This document shows positions 9,530 to 17,396 of a stretch of DNA of 53,986 bases, in pieces. The DNA is from Muriicola sp. Z0-33 (GTDB taxonomy: Bacteria > Bacteroidota > Bacteroidia > Flavobacteriales > Flavobacteriaceae), in the NCBI RefSeq assembly GCF_026126425.1, contig NZ_JAFMPW010000018.1:1-53986 (forward strand), written 5' to 3'. The translations under genes were made by a program, and so were the position numbers. The stretch's first letter is position 1, and each line of letters opens with the position of its first letter. The notes beneath the pieces are model-generated. The model had not been told where the DNA came from and made no database searches. It saw only the letters and a list, made by a program, of their open reading frames with translations.

Positions 9530-10762
9530 ATGGAAATGAAAGAATTACTTAAGAAGTATGAAAATAAACCCGCTGAAATTGTATTTAATTGGAAAGACCC
9601 CGAGACAGAAGCCGAGGGTTGGACGGTTATAAATTCGCTAAGGGGAGGCGCAGCAGGCGGAGGAACCAGAATGCGAATAGGTTTGGATATGAATGAAGTA
9701 GTATCACTTGCCAAAACAATGGAAGTAAAATTTACTGTTTCGGGCCCTCCGATTGGAGGAGCTAAATCTGGTATAAATTTCGATCCCAGTGATCCAAGAA
9801 AGAAAGGCGTTCTTGAAAGGTGGTATCATGCCGTTTCTCCACTATTGAAAAGTTATTACGGAACGGGTGGAGATTTAAATGTGGATGAAATTCACGAGGT
9901 CATCCCGATTACCGAGAATGCTGGGGTTTGGCACCCTCAGGAAGGGGTGTTTAATGGCCATTTTAAACCTACAGAGGCCGATAAAATAAATAGAATTGGT
10001 CAGTTAAGGCTTGGGGTAAAAAAAGTGTTAGAGAGCGAAAAATATTCCCCCGATCTACGCAGGAAATATACGGTAGCCGATATGATCACTGGTTTTGGTG
10101 TAGCGGAGGCTGTAAAACATTTTTACGATATTTATGGCGATAGCGTTGTTGGCAAGCGGGTAGTTGTTCAGGGCTTTGGAAATGTAGGTTCTGCAGCTGC
10201 TTTTTATCTGGCAGGGATGGGCGCCAAAATAGTTGGAATAATAGACCGCGTAGGCGGGGTGGTGAATGAAGAAGGGTTTACTTTTGAGGAGATCAAGGAT
10301 TTTTTCAGAAATAAAAAAGGCAATGCTTTAATGGCGGAAAATCTGATTCCTTTTGAGGAGATTAATCAAAGTATTTGGAAATTGCCAACAGAGGTATTTG
10401 TACCCTGCGCTGCATCCAGGCTGGTTACCAAAGATCAGATATCCACTATGATAGATACGGGTCTTGAGGTAATTTCGTGCGGGGCTAATGTACCTTTTGC
10501 AGATGAAGAGATTTTCTTTGGTCCTATTATGGAGTATACAGATGAACGAGTGAGCCTGATCCCGGATTTTATTTCGAACTGTGGAATGGCCCGCGTTTTC
10601 GCATATTTTATGGAAAGAAGGGTAGGAATGGACGATGAAAAAATATTTAATGATACTTCAAATACCATTCGAAAGGCAATTTTGAATATCTTTAAGCAGA
10701 AGACATATAAAACTAATATAAGTAGAACCGCTTTTGAGATTGCAATTAAGCAGCTCATTTAA
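9530..10762 (+). CDS. Glu/Leu/Phe/Val dehydrogenase family protein
   Basis: NAD(P)-dependent oxidative deamination of an amino acid to its 2-oxo acid, or the reverse. Visible motifs are the catalytic lysine in GPPIGGAKSG (Lys79), the GTGGDLNVDE aspartate (Asp115), and a Rossmann site VVVQGFGNVGSAAA. The length is 410 residues. The ATG is preceded by AGGAAG. The exact amino acid (leucine/valine versus glutamate) cannot be fixed from sequence alone. It is 16 bases upstream of nhaD, so the two are probably co-transcribed. Confidence 0.92.
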   Translation: MEMKELLKKYENKPAEIVFNWKDPETEAEGWTVINSLRGGAAGGGTRMRIGLDMNEVVSLAKTMEVKFTVSGPPIGGAKSGINFDPSDPRKKGVLERWYHAVSPLLKSYYGTGGDLNVDEIHEVIPITENAGVWHPQEGVFNGHFKPTEADKINRIGQLRLGVKKVLESEKYSPDLRRKYTVADMITGFGVAEAVKHFYDIYGDSVVGKRVVVQGFGNVGSAAAFYLAGMGAKIVGIIDRVGGVVNEEGFTFEEIKDFFRNKKGNALMAENLIPFEEINQSIWKLPTEVFVPCAASRLVTKDQISTMIDTGLEVISCGANVPFADEEIFFGPIMEYTDERVSLIPDFISNCGMARVFAYFMERRVGMDDEKIFNDTSNTIRKAILNIFKQKTYKTNISRTAFEIAIKQLI

Positions 10763-10778
10763 CTAAAACCAACCAACT

Positions 10779-12113
10779 ATGGAGGCCATTATTATTATTG
10801 TATTCCTTGTGGGTTATTTAGCAATAACCCTCGAGCATAACCTTAAAATAGACAAACTAATTCCGGCACTGGCCATGATGGCCATTTTATGGGCAATTAT
10901 TGCCCTGGCACATTTACCGGTTTTTGAGGTCAATGCAGAAATACAAGAGTTAGAACCTTCGCATCTGGATGAAATGTTATTGCATCATCTGGGGAAAACG
11001 GCGGAGATTCTGGTATTCTTATTGGGCGCAATGACCATAGTTGAAATTATTGATTATTTCGATGGTTTTGCAACCATAAAGGGATATATCAGAACCAGAA
11101 GCAAGCGCAAGTTGTTATGGCTATTTTCATTACTGGCATTTATCTTATCGGCCATTATAGATAATCTTACCGCAACTATAGTACTTGTTACTATTCTTCA
11201 AAAAGTTATAAGAGACAGAGAAACCAGACTTTGGTTTGCCGGTATTATTATAATTGCCGCAAATGCTGGAGGGGCCTGGTCGCCAATTGGAGATGTAACC
11301 ACTACCATGTTATGGATTGCAGAGAAGGTGACCACCGTCCAATTGGTAATTCATGTACTGATTCCTTCTATAATTTGTATGGTAGTTCCCGGGCTAATAG
11401 CATCGAGAAAAAAGGCTTTTAGTGGGATGATAGATGGTGAATTTGAAAAGGAGCCTGCAAAGTCGCCCTTTGGGGCCACCATGCTCTACCTTGGGCTGGG
11501 AGCTATAATTTTTGTGCCGGTTTTTAAAACCATAACACATTTACCACCCTATGTTGGGATGATGCTTTCATTAGCTGTGGTAGCTACTTTTGCCGAAATT
11601 TACAGTGGTACAAAATTCAGCATTTCAGGGATCGATAGTGAAGAACACGATACGGTGGGTCATCACAGTCCTGTACACAGTTCTTTGTCTAAAATAGAGC
11701 TCCCAAGTATCTTATTCTTCCTTGGAATTTTATTAGCCGTTGCCGCTCTGGAATCTCTGGGTTATTTATTTCATTATGCAGCGAGCTTAAATGAGGCAAT
11801 TCCAAATCTGGATATAGTTGTAATGTTATTTGGGGTAGGCTCTGCCGTAATTGACAATGTACCTTTAGTAGCTGCAAGTATGGGAATGTTCTCAGAACCT
11901 GCTGATAGTCCGTTATGGCACTTTATTGCATATTCTGCCGGAACGGGTGGAAGTATGCTTATTATCGGATCTGCCGCTGGGGTTGTTGCCATGGGGATGG
12001 AAAAGATAGATTTCTTCTGGTATCTTAAGAAAATTGCCTGGTTGGCCATGGTTGGATTTGTGGCCGGAGCCATTGCATTTATTTTATTGCGCGATTTTGT
12101 GCTTCATGCATAA
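10779..12113 (+). CDS. nhaD: NhaD-type sodium:proton antiporter
   Basis: Inner-membrane Na+/H+ antiporter of the ion transporter superfamily. The 444-residue protein is a string of hydrophobic helices containing characteristic NhaD stretches: SAIIDNLTATIVLV, NAGGAWSPIGDVTTTMLW, and GVGSAVIDNVPLVAAS, the conserved Asp-Asn and Gly-Asp pairs of the family. It lies 16 bases after the dehydrogenase and 50 bases before the ExbB-like gene, and may share a transcript with both. The neighbourhood suggests it balances the sodium and proton gradients used by the next genes. Confidence 0.95.
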   Translation: MEAIIIIVFLVGYLAITLEHNLKIDKLIPALAMMAILWAIIALAHLPVFEVNAEIQELEPSHLDEMLLHHLGKTAEILVFLLGAMTIVEIIDYFDGFATIKGYIRTRSKRKLLWLFSLLAFILSAIIDNLTATIVLVTILQKVIRDRETRLWFAGIIIIAANAGGAWSPIGDVTTTMLWIAEKVTTVQLVIHVLIPSIICMVVPGLIASRKKAFSGMIDGEFEKEPAKSPFGATMLYLGLGAIIFVPVFKTITHLPPYVGMMLSLAVVATFAEIYSGTKFSISGIDSEEHDTVGHHSPVHSSLSKIELPSILFFLGILLAVAALESLGYLFHYAASLNEAIPNLDIVVMLFGVGSAVIDNVPLVAASMGMFSEPADSPLWHFIAYSAGTGGSMLIIGSAAGVVAMGMEKIDFFWYLKKIAWLAMVGFVAGAIAFILLRDFVLHA

Positions 12114-12128
12114 TTTTATCGATAAAAT
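12113..12128. promoter_or_regulatory. Perfect 16-bp palindrome between nhaD and the exbB-like gene
   Basis: ATTTTATCGATAAAAT overlaps the last base of the nhaD stop codon. It could be an operator, or a weak hairpin within the transcript. No T-run follows, so it is not a convincing terminator. Confidence 0.5.
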
Positions 12129-12163
12129 ACCGTTATAAAGGCAACTTTAATAAGAGAGAATAT

Positions 12164-12856
12164 ATGATAATGTTTCAAGACCTTGTGGACGAGACCCAAC
12201 TAGGTGAAATAGCTTCTGAGGAAAAAACACTTTCAGTAATAGATTTAATATTCAATGGCGGTACAGGTAGTATCGTTATAATTTCTGTGCTTTTCGCCAT
12301 GCTGGCCGTTGCGCTTTACATTTACTTTGAGCGATTATTAGCTATTAAGGCCGCTTCGCAAATAGATAAGAATTTCATGAATCAGATTCGGGATCATGTA
12401 ATGAACGGTAAATTGGAAGCCGCAAAAATATTATGTGCGCAGACAGATTCACCGGTAGCAAGATTAACAGAAAAAGGAGTTTCCAGAATAGGGAAACCAC
12501 TGGATGATATAAATACTGCTATTGAAAACGCAGGTACCCTGGAGGTATATAAACTGGAAAAAAATGTCAATATTCTGGCCACTGTTGCAGGTGCTGCCCC
12601 GATGATTGGGTTTCTTGGAACCGTAATTGGTATGATTTTGGCATTCCATCAAATGGCAAGTAGTGGGGGGCAAGCAGAAATGGGCGCTTTGGCTTCAGGA
12701 ATATATACTGCAATGACCACCACCGTCGCCGGTTTGGTAGTTGGTATTATAGCTTATATGGGGTATAACCACCTGGTAAACAGAACAGATAAGGTAGTAC
12801 ACAAGATGGAAGCTAATGCTGTGGAGTTTTTAGATTTATTGAACGAACCTGTTTAG
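12164..12856 (+). CDS. MotA/TolQ/ExbB family proton channel protein
   Basis: Inner-membrane proton channel subunit that powers a TonB- or TolA-type transducer. There are three membrane segments: IVIISVLFAMLAVALYIYF near residue 40, then TVAGAAPMIGFLGTVIGMI, then TAMTTTVAGLVVGIIAYMG. The last two carry the GLLGTVxGM-like and TTxxGLxVGI signatures of the family. The 230-residue length is normal. The first of two nearby ATGs is chosen because GAGAGAA sits 6 bases before it. The ExbD-like gene follows after 9 bases. Confidence 0.93.
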   Translation: MIMFQDLVDETQLGEIASEEKTLSVIDLIFNGGTGSIVIISVLFAMLAVALYIYFERLLAIKAASQIDKNFMNQIRDHVMNGKLEAAKILCAQTDSPVARLTEKGVSRIGKPLDDINTAIENAGTLEVYKLEKNVNILATVAGAAPMIGFLGTVIGMILAFHQMASSGGQAEMGALASGIYTAMTTTVAGLVVGIIAYMGYNHLVNRTDKVVHKMEANAVEFLDLLNEPV

Positions 12857-12865
12857 GAGTCTATT

Positions 12866-13252
12866 ATGAAATTGAAAGGAAGAAATAAAATCAGCCCGGA
12901 TTTCAGTATGTCATCTATGACAGATATTGTTTTCCTGCTATTGATTTTCTTTATGTTGACGGCAAATTCTCCAAATGCATTGGATCTGTTGCTGCCAAAA
13001 GCAAAAGGGAAGTCTACCAATACCCAAAATGTTTCGGTAACCATTAACAAGGACCTGGAATATTTTGTAAATAATGAAAGAATCAACGGAGAATACATTG
13101 AAATTGAATTGAAAAAAGCATTGGAAGGCGAGGAGAAGCCTACCATTATCCTTAGAGCGGAAGAGAATGTGGCTATAAAAGAAGCTGTCAACGTCATGGA
13201 TATTGCCAACAGGAATAGCTATAAGGTGATCTTAGCTGTACGTCCAAACTAG
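12866..13252 (+). CDS. ExbD/TolR family biopolymer transport protein
   Basis: Partner of the preceding channel protein. It has a short cytoplasmic N-terminus, a single membrane helix beginning SMTDIVFLLLIFFMLT with the conserved proton-relay aspartate, and a periplasmic domain ending in IANRNSYKVILAVRPN. The length of 128 residues is normal. AGGAG lies just before the ATG. It follows the channel gene by 9 bases and precedes the transducer gene by 67 bases. Confidence 0.94.
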   Translation: MKLKGRNKISPDFSMSSMTDIVFLLLIFFMLTANSPNALDLLLPKAKGKSTNTQNVSVTINKDLEYFVNNERINGEYIEIELKKALEGEEKPTIILRAEENVAIKEAVNVMDIANRNSYKVILAVRPN

Positions 13253-13319
13253 GATGTTATTTAGTTTCCATTCGAACTCAAGATTCCCGGATTTTCTTTT
13301 TAAAAACTAGTTGGGCACT

Positions 13320-14219
13320 ATGTCATTTTTAGATACGAGACATAAGAAGAAGTCTTTTACGCTTACTACTTTTCTGCTAAGCGTACTGCTGCTATTGTTG
13401 TTCTACATTGGACTTACCTATATGGAACCGCCAATAGAGAATGGGATAACGGTGAATTTTGGCACCATGGAATTTGGCATGGGGAATGAACAGCCAAAAG
13501 AAAAGATAAAGGCCCAGCCTACGGAAAAGAAGGAAGTAGTAGAAGAACAGGTAGAAGAGGAGACCGAGGCTGCACCGCCCGAGGAAGTGGCCGAAGAGGA
13601 TGTAACAGAAAAAGCTACCGAAAAGGTGCTGACCACAGAAGATCCTGAAGCTATTAGAATAAAGCAACAACAGGCGGCCAAACGCAAGGCCGAAGAAGCT
13701 GCTAAACTTGCAAAGGCCAAGGCCGAAAGAATTGAGGCCGAGAAAAAGGCTGCTGAGGAGAAGGCCAGGAAGGAAAAGGAGGCCAAAAAGAAAAAGCTCG
13801 ATGAGCTTATGGGAGGCTTAAACAAGTCTGATGGTGAGGCAACGGGTAGTGAAGGTGACGATAACAGGGCAGGAGATAAAGGCCAACCGGGGGGAGACCC
13901 TTATGCTACCAGTTATTACGGTGCCCCGGGTTCGGGAAGTGGTACAGGAGGTTATGGCCTTAGTGGAAGATCTTTGGTGAGCAAGGGAAAAGTGCAACAA
14001 GAGTGCAACCAGGAAGGAAGGGTAGTAGTAAAAATTGTTGTAGACAGAAATGGAAAAGTTGTCAGTGCCACCCCTGGAGTAAAAGGCACTACAAATAGTC
14101 ATCCATGTTTACTGGAACCGGCCAAGAAAACGGCTTTTATGCACAAATGGAATTTAGACTCCAAAGCCCCCAGTCAGCAAATAGGATTTGTAGTAGTGAA
14201 CTTTAAACTTGGGGAATAG
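13320..14219 (+). CDS. TonB/TolA-like energy transducer
   Basis: Predicted to span the periplasm and couple the ExbB/ExbD motor to the outer membrane. The 299-residue protein has one N-terminal membrane helix (LTTFLLSVLLLLLFYIGL). A Glu-rich stretch (EEQVEEETEAAPPEEVAEED) follows, then a long Ala/Lys/Glu coiled-coil-like region, a Gly/Ser-rich linker, and a C-terminal domain with RVVVKIVVDRNGKVVSATPG, typical of TonB C-termini. It lacks the Pro-Glu/Pro-Lys repeats of classical TonB, and the helical middle recalls TolA. The ATG at 13320 is chosen over an in-frame TTG three codons earlier. folC follows after 3 bases. Confidence 0.85.
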   Translation: MSFLDTRHKKKSFTLTTFLLSVLLLLLFYIGLTYMEPPIENGITVNFGTMEFGMGNEQPKEKIKAQPTEKKEVVEEQVEEETEAAPPEEVAEEDVTEKATEKVLTTEDPEAIRIKQQQAAKRKAEEAAKLAKAKAERIEAEKKAAEEKARKEKEAKKKKLDELMGGLNKSDGEATGSEGDDNRAGDKGQPGGDPYATSYYGAPGSGSGTGGYGLSGRSLVSKGKVQQECNQEGRVVVKIVVDRNGKVVSATPGVKGTTNSHPCLLEPAKKTAFMHKWNLDSKAPSQQIGFVVVNFKLGE

Positions 14220-14222
14220 GAA

Positions 14223-15434
14223 ATGACCTATCAGGAAACCGTGAATTGGATGTTTAAGCAACTTCCAATGTACCAGCAGATGGGTGAGACCGCCTTAAAC
14301 GCTAAACTAGACAATATCCTTTCGCTTTCCAGTCACCTGGGAGACCCTCATAACAAATTTAAGAGCATTCATGTGGCCGGAACCAATGGCAAGGGTTCTA
14401 GCACTCATATGCTGGCTTCTGTGCTTCAGGAGGCAGGATATAAAGTAGGGTTGTATACTTCTCCACATTTAAAAGACTATCGTGAGCGTATTAAAATTAA
14501 TGGGGAGACCATTGATAAGCAGGCTGTGATAAAATTTGTAGCGGACAATAAGCCCTTCTTTGAACAACGGGGTTTGTCATTTTTTGAAATGTCTGTGGGG
14601 TTGGCCTTTTATTATTTCGCGTTGAAGGAAGTAGATATCGCCGTTATTGAAGTTGGTCTGGGAGGCAGACTGGATGCCACCAATATAATTAGCCCTGAAG
14701 TCGCCCTGATCACTAATATTGGAATGGACCATACCGATATGCTTGGGGAGAGTCTGTTAGAGATAACCAGGGAAAAGGGTGGAATTATTAAGAAAGGAGT
14801 CCCTGTGGTGATTAGTGAATATCAGGAAGAACTGGCCGATGAATTTAGAAGTATCGCCAAAAGACAAGATGCCGAAATTGTTTTTGCAGAACACGAAATA
14901 GCAGAGGATTATGAGACTTCATTGTTAGGTAATTACCAGGCTAAAAATGTAAAAGGGGTAATTGCATGTTTGAGAATGCTAAAAGGTTTTGAGATCAATA
15001 AAGAAGATATAAAGGCGGGATTATTAAATGTGGTGCAGAACACGGGATTAATGGGCAGGTGGCAAATACTGCAAACCCAGCCCAAGGTGATTTGCGATAC
15101 GGCACACAACAGTGAAGGATTAAGCCTTGTATTAGAGCAATTAAGCCAACAGCAATTTAAATCGCTGCATATAGTCCTGGGTTTGGTTAAGAACAAGGAT
15201 TTAGATAAGATACTCCCTTTGTTTCCAAAAGGAGCACAGTATTATTTCTCATCCCCGGCGGTTCCCAGGGGCTTGAGTTCGGATACTTTAAAAAACGCAG
15301 CTAACAGCTATGGATTAGAAGGTGCGGTTTATGATTCCGTACCCCGGGCTTTAGAAATTGCCCTGAGTAATGCTGGGAAAGAAGACCTTGTATTTGTAGG
15401 CGGCAGTACTTTTACGGTTGCTGAGGTGGTATGA
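14223..15434 (+). CDS. folC: Folylpolyglutamate synthase / dihydrofolate synthase
   Basis: Adds glutamate to (dihydro)folate using ATP in the cytoplasm. The P-loop is in HVAGTNGKGSSTHML, followed by GLYTSPHLKDYRERIKING and EVGLGGRLDATN, all family hallmarks. The central DHTDMLG and C-terminal domain (HIVLGLVKNKDLDKIL) are present, and 403 residues is full length. It starts 3 bases after the transducer gene, behind AGGAA, so it is likely the last gene of the plus-strand run. It ends 95 bases before tRNA-Val. Confidence 0.96.
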   Translation: MTYQETVNWMFKQLPMYQQMGETALNAKLDNILSLSSHLGDPHNKFKSIHVAGTNGKGSSTHMLASVLQEAGYKVGLYTSPHLKDYRERIKINGETIDKQAVIKFVADNKPFFEQRGLSFFEMSVGLAFYYFALKEVDIAVIEVGLGGRLDATNIISPEVALITNIGMDHTDMLGESLLEITREKGGIIKKGVPVVISEYQEELADEFRSIAKRQDAEIVFAEHEIAEDYETSLLGNYQAKNVKGVIACLRMLKGFEINKEDIKAGLLNVVQNTGLMGRWQILQTQPKVICDTAHNSEGLSLVLEQLSQQQFKSLHIVLGLVKNKDLDKILPLFPKGAQYYFSSPAVPRGLSSDTLKNAANSYGLEGAVYDSVPRALEIALSNAGKEDLVFVGGSTFTVAEVV

Positions 15435-15482
15435 TGAGATTGCTTCACTGTGTTCGTAATCACGGGTAATTTTTTGCCGGAT

Positions 15483-15517
15483 TTTGTTTTAGGTAACAAA
15501 AAACTATTCTATATTTG
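15483..15517 (+). promoter_or_regulatory. Promoter of tRNA-Val(TAC)
   Basis: TTTG at 15483-15486 and TATATTTG at 15510-15517 are separated by 23 bases and fit the Bacteroidetes consensus. The tRNA begins 12 bases after the -7 box. Confidence 0.7.
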
Positions 15518-15529
15518 CACTCCCTTTTG

Positions 15530-15604
15530 GGGCGCTTAGCTCAGTTGGTTTAGAGCACCTCGTTTACACCGAGGGGGTCGGGGGTTCGAATCCCTCAGCG
15601 CCCA
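15530..15604 (+). tRNA. tRNA-Val, anticodon TAC
   Basis: A 75-base cloverleaf: acceptor GGGCGCT pairs with AGCGCCC, discriminator A at 15604. The D arm contains AGCTCAGTTGG. The anticodon stem is CCTCG/CGAGG around the loop TTTACAC, giving anticodon TAC, and the T arm holds GGTTCGAATCC. The CCA end is not fully encoded. It is followed by its own terminator and then by a repeat array. Confidence 0.97.
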
Positions 15605-15616
15605 CATCAAGCAGAT

Positions 15617-15648
15617 AATCCATTAGCTTTCAGCTAATGGATTTTTTT
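15617..15648 (+). terminator. Terminator of tRNA-Val(TAC)
   Basis: An 11-bp perfect stem (15617-15627 with 15633-15643) with a 5-base loop and a T7 run. The tail TTTTTTTATTCC (15642-15653) is repeated as a perfect 12-bp inverted copy at 15688-15699. Confidence 0.92.
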
Positions 15649-15690
15649 ATTCCCGAAAGAAGTGAAAGTTTATTTTCATCTTCTTGAGGA

Positions 15691-15720
15691 ATAAAAAAAA
15701 TAGCCGCTATTGCGGCTATT
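15691..15720 (-). terminator. Minus-strand terminator facing the tRNA
   Basis: A 9-bp perfect stem (15699-15707 with 15712-15720; AATAGCCGC type, 4-base loop) is followed on the minus strand by eight T. It would stop transcripts that cross the repeat array leftwards, before they reach the tRNA. Confidence 0.75.
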
Positions 15721-15951
15721 GATTATCTATTTGCAGAAGTGGTCTCGCACCAGGGATGAACGAGCATGGCGAGTTAATCCTCCTAAATATGAGTGTTATT
15801 ATAGTTTGCCAACGCACCACCTGGCTCCTCACTATAATAGGTCCTCAGGACCTATTATCTTCGTTCGGCCCGGTCTCGCACCAGGGATGAACGAGCATGG
15901 CGAGTTAATCCTCCTAAATATGAGTGTTATTATAGTTTGCCAACGCACCAC

Positions 15952-15988
15952 CCCCTCGCCTCCGCATAGCCGCTACGGCAGGGCAAGG
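15952..15988. repeat. Nested 37-bp element, copy a
   Basis: A GC-rich segment containing TAGCCGCTACGGCAGGGC is inserted into the CCACC-TGG segment of array copy 2. Array copy 1 reads straight through without it, so its exact borders can be seen. It holds a near-palindrome around TAGC-C-GCTA. Confidence 0.75.
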
Positions 15989-16121
15989 TGGCTCCTCACT
16001 ATAAAAGTTCCACCGGAGCTTTTATTCTTGTTCGGCCCGGTTGCGCACCAGGGATGAACGACTGTAAGGAGTTAATCCTCCTTCCATCCATTCTGATAAA
16101 AATGGGAGGCCAACGCACCAC

Positions 16122-16158
16122 CCCCTCGCCTTCGCGTAGCCGCTACGGCAGGGCAAGG
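16122..16158. repeat. Nested 37-bp element, copy b
   Basis: This matches copy a at 15952-15988 with a few substitutions and sits at the same point of array copy 3. Here the inner palindrome CGTAGC-C-GCTACG is perfect. From its end to 16376 (start of the next gene region) I see only the fourth array copy and A+T-rich sequence. Confidence 0.75.
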
Positions 16159-16376
16159 TGGCTCCTCACTATTAAATTTTCACCGGAGCTTTTATTCTTG
16201 TTCGGCCCGGTTGCCCACCAGGGATGAAGGACAGGATGGAAATAATCCTTTTTTAACTCCAGTTCCTCCCATGATTAAAGTGTTTTCTGAATTCATGTTT
16301 ATTGGTTTTGAAAAAAATATTAATTATGCGTCAAATGTTAGAAGCTTATTGATATTTTTTTTGATAAAACCTTTAA

Positions 16377-16916
16377 TTATTTACCATTCAAATGGTCTTC
16401 AAAGAATTGAATTTTCTTGTTCAATTCTTCTTTTAATCCATTATCAGAAATTTCACCATCTGAAAAATTATCATAGAAATTTGGCAATGAAAAATCTGCA
16501 GTTACATTACCCCCTAAGTATGGGAAATAGGCCTTAGCAGCTTGTAAAACTGTTCTACCACCTCTGCCGCCCGGTGAAGTCGCCATTAAAAGCATTGGTT
16601 TATCTCTCCATATTTTCATATTTACACGAGACAACCAGTCTATAGTATTTTTAAATACCGCGGCATAAGATCCATTATGTTCGGCAAGAGATATAATAAA
16701 ACCATCGGCCTTGTTAAATGACTCATCTAGCCTTTTAACCGCAGTAGGTATACCATTTTCGGCTTCAAAATCAACTCCATATATGGGTAAGACATAATCG
16801 TTTAAGTCGATTGAAATAATCTCTATGTTTTCTAATAAATTACTGGTGTGGGATATTAAACTTTTGTTGATAGATTTTTGACTATTGCTCCCTGATATTG
16901 TAATTATTTTTTTCAT
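16377..16916 (-). CDS. NAD(P)H-dependent FMN reductase family oxidoreductase
   Basis: Flavodoxin-fold protein of 179 residues predicted to reduce FMN, quinones or similar acceptors with NAD(P)H in the cytoplasm. The phosphate-binding loop is ITISGSNSQKSINK at the N-terminus. The SLAEHNGSYAAVFKNTIDWLSR segment and MATSPGGRGG are characteristic of the FMN_red family. It is the last gene of a four-gene run (Crp-type regulator, outer-membrane protein, DoxX, this gene), 2 bases after doxX. Confidence 0.9.
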   Translation of the reverse strand: MKKIITISGSNSQKSINKSLISHTSNLLENIEIISIDLNDYVLPIYGVDFEAENGIPTAVKRLDESFNKADGFIISLAEHNGSYAAVFKNTIDWLSRVNMKIWRDKPMLLMATSPGGRGGRTVLQAAKAYFPYLGGNVTADFSLPNFYDNFSDGEISDNGLKEELNKKIQFFEDHLNGK

Positions 16917-16918
16917 TG

Positions 16919-17374
16919 TTATTGTTTTTTAGAGATTAGATTATCTATTGACCATTTTCCACTACCATTTATTACTATGGTTAAGGCAAGACCGATAATT
17001 AAAAGAGAATATTCGTAACCTTCACCTGCTTGATTACCAAACCAATTCATAAAAAAGCCATGTTCTAACTGCGTAGTAAAAATGATACCCAGGAACATTC
17101 CTGCTAATGATAAGGCCCAAAACCTACTGAAGATTCCTAGAACCAATGAAATAGAGCCGAAAAACTCAATCATTATTACTGAGAAGGCTACAATACCTGG
17201 TAAACCCATATGTGTAGTAAATGTTTCCATAGTTGCTGAATAACCATAACCATCGAAGAGGCCTAGTAATTTTTGTGCACCATGCGGAAATAGTACTAGA
17301 CCAAGTGTTAATCGCGCAATGCTAAATCCGATATTTGGATGAGTTGTTAAAAGTTTTTTGACTAAAATTTTCAT
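16919..17374 (-). CDS. DoxX family membrane protein
   Basis: An integral membrane protein of 151 residues with four predicted helices. LTLGLVLFPHGAQKLLGLFDGYG is the usual first-helix signature of DoxX proteins, followed by MIEFFGSISLVLGIFSRFWAL. The family is linked to redox and oxidative-stress functions, but the role of this member is not established. It lies 22 bases after the outer-membrane protein gene and 2 bases before the FMN reductase gene, which supports a redox role. Confidence 0.9.
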   Translation of the reverse strand: MKILVKKLLTTHPNIGFSIARLTLGLVLFPHGAQKLLGLFDGYGYSATMETFTTHMGLPGIVAFSVIMIEFFGSISLVLGIFSRFWALSLAGMFLGIIFTTQLEHGFFMNWFGNQAGEGYEYSLLIIGLALTIVINGSGKWSIDNLISKKQ

Positions 17375-17396
17375 GATATTTAAGATTTAAAATTGT

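Larger units (their letters stand above)
15741..16258. repeat. Tandem repeat array 1, behind tRNA-Val(TAC)
   Basis: Four direct copies begin at 15741, 15872, 16039 and 16209 with a CACCAGGGATGAACGA-type segment; spacings are 131, 167 and 170 bases. Copies 1-3 continue through a GCCAACGCACCACC segment, then GGCTCCTCACT, a hairpin, and GTTCGGCCCGG. The hairpin stems are at 15834-15858, 16001-16025 and 16171-16195. Copy 4 is truncated and fades near 16258. Open frames across it carry no convincing start or recognised protein domain. The core resembles array 2 at the window's right end. Confidence 0.9.

Noticed and set aside
12113-12128. ATTTTATCGATAAAAT as terminator of nhaD
   Set aside because: There is no T-run or G+C-rich stem; it is kept only as a possible operator.
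15710-16227. Long plus-strand open frames through repeat array 1
   Set aside because: They are composed of the tandem repeats, contain no domain, and end by repeat drift; best read as non-coding.
15741-16258. CRISPR array
   Set aside because: Repeat units are over 100 bp with irregular spacing, there are no unique spacers and no cas genes.
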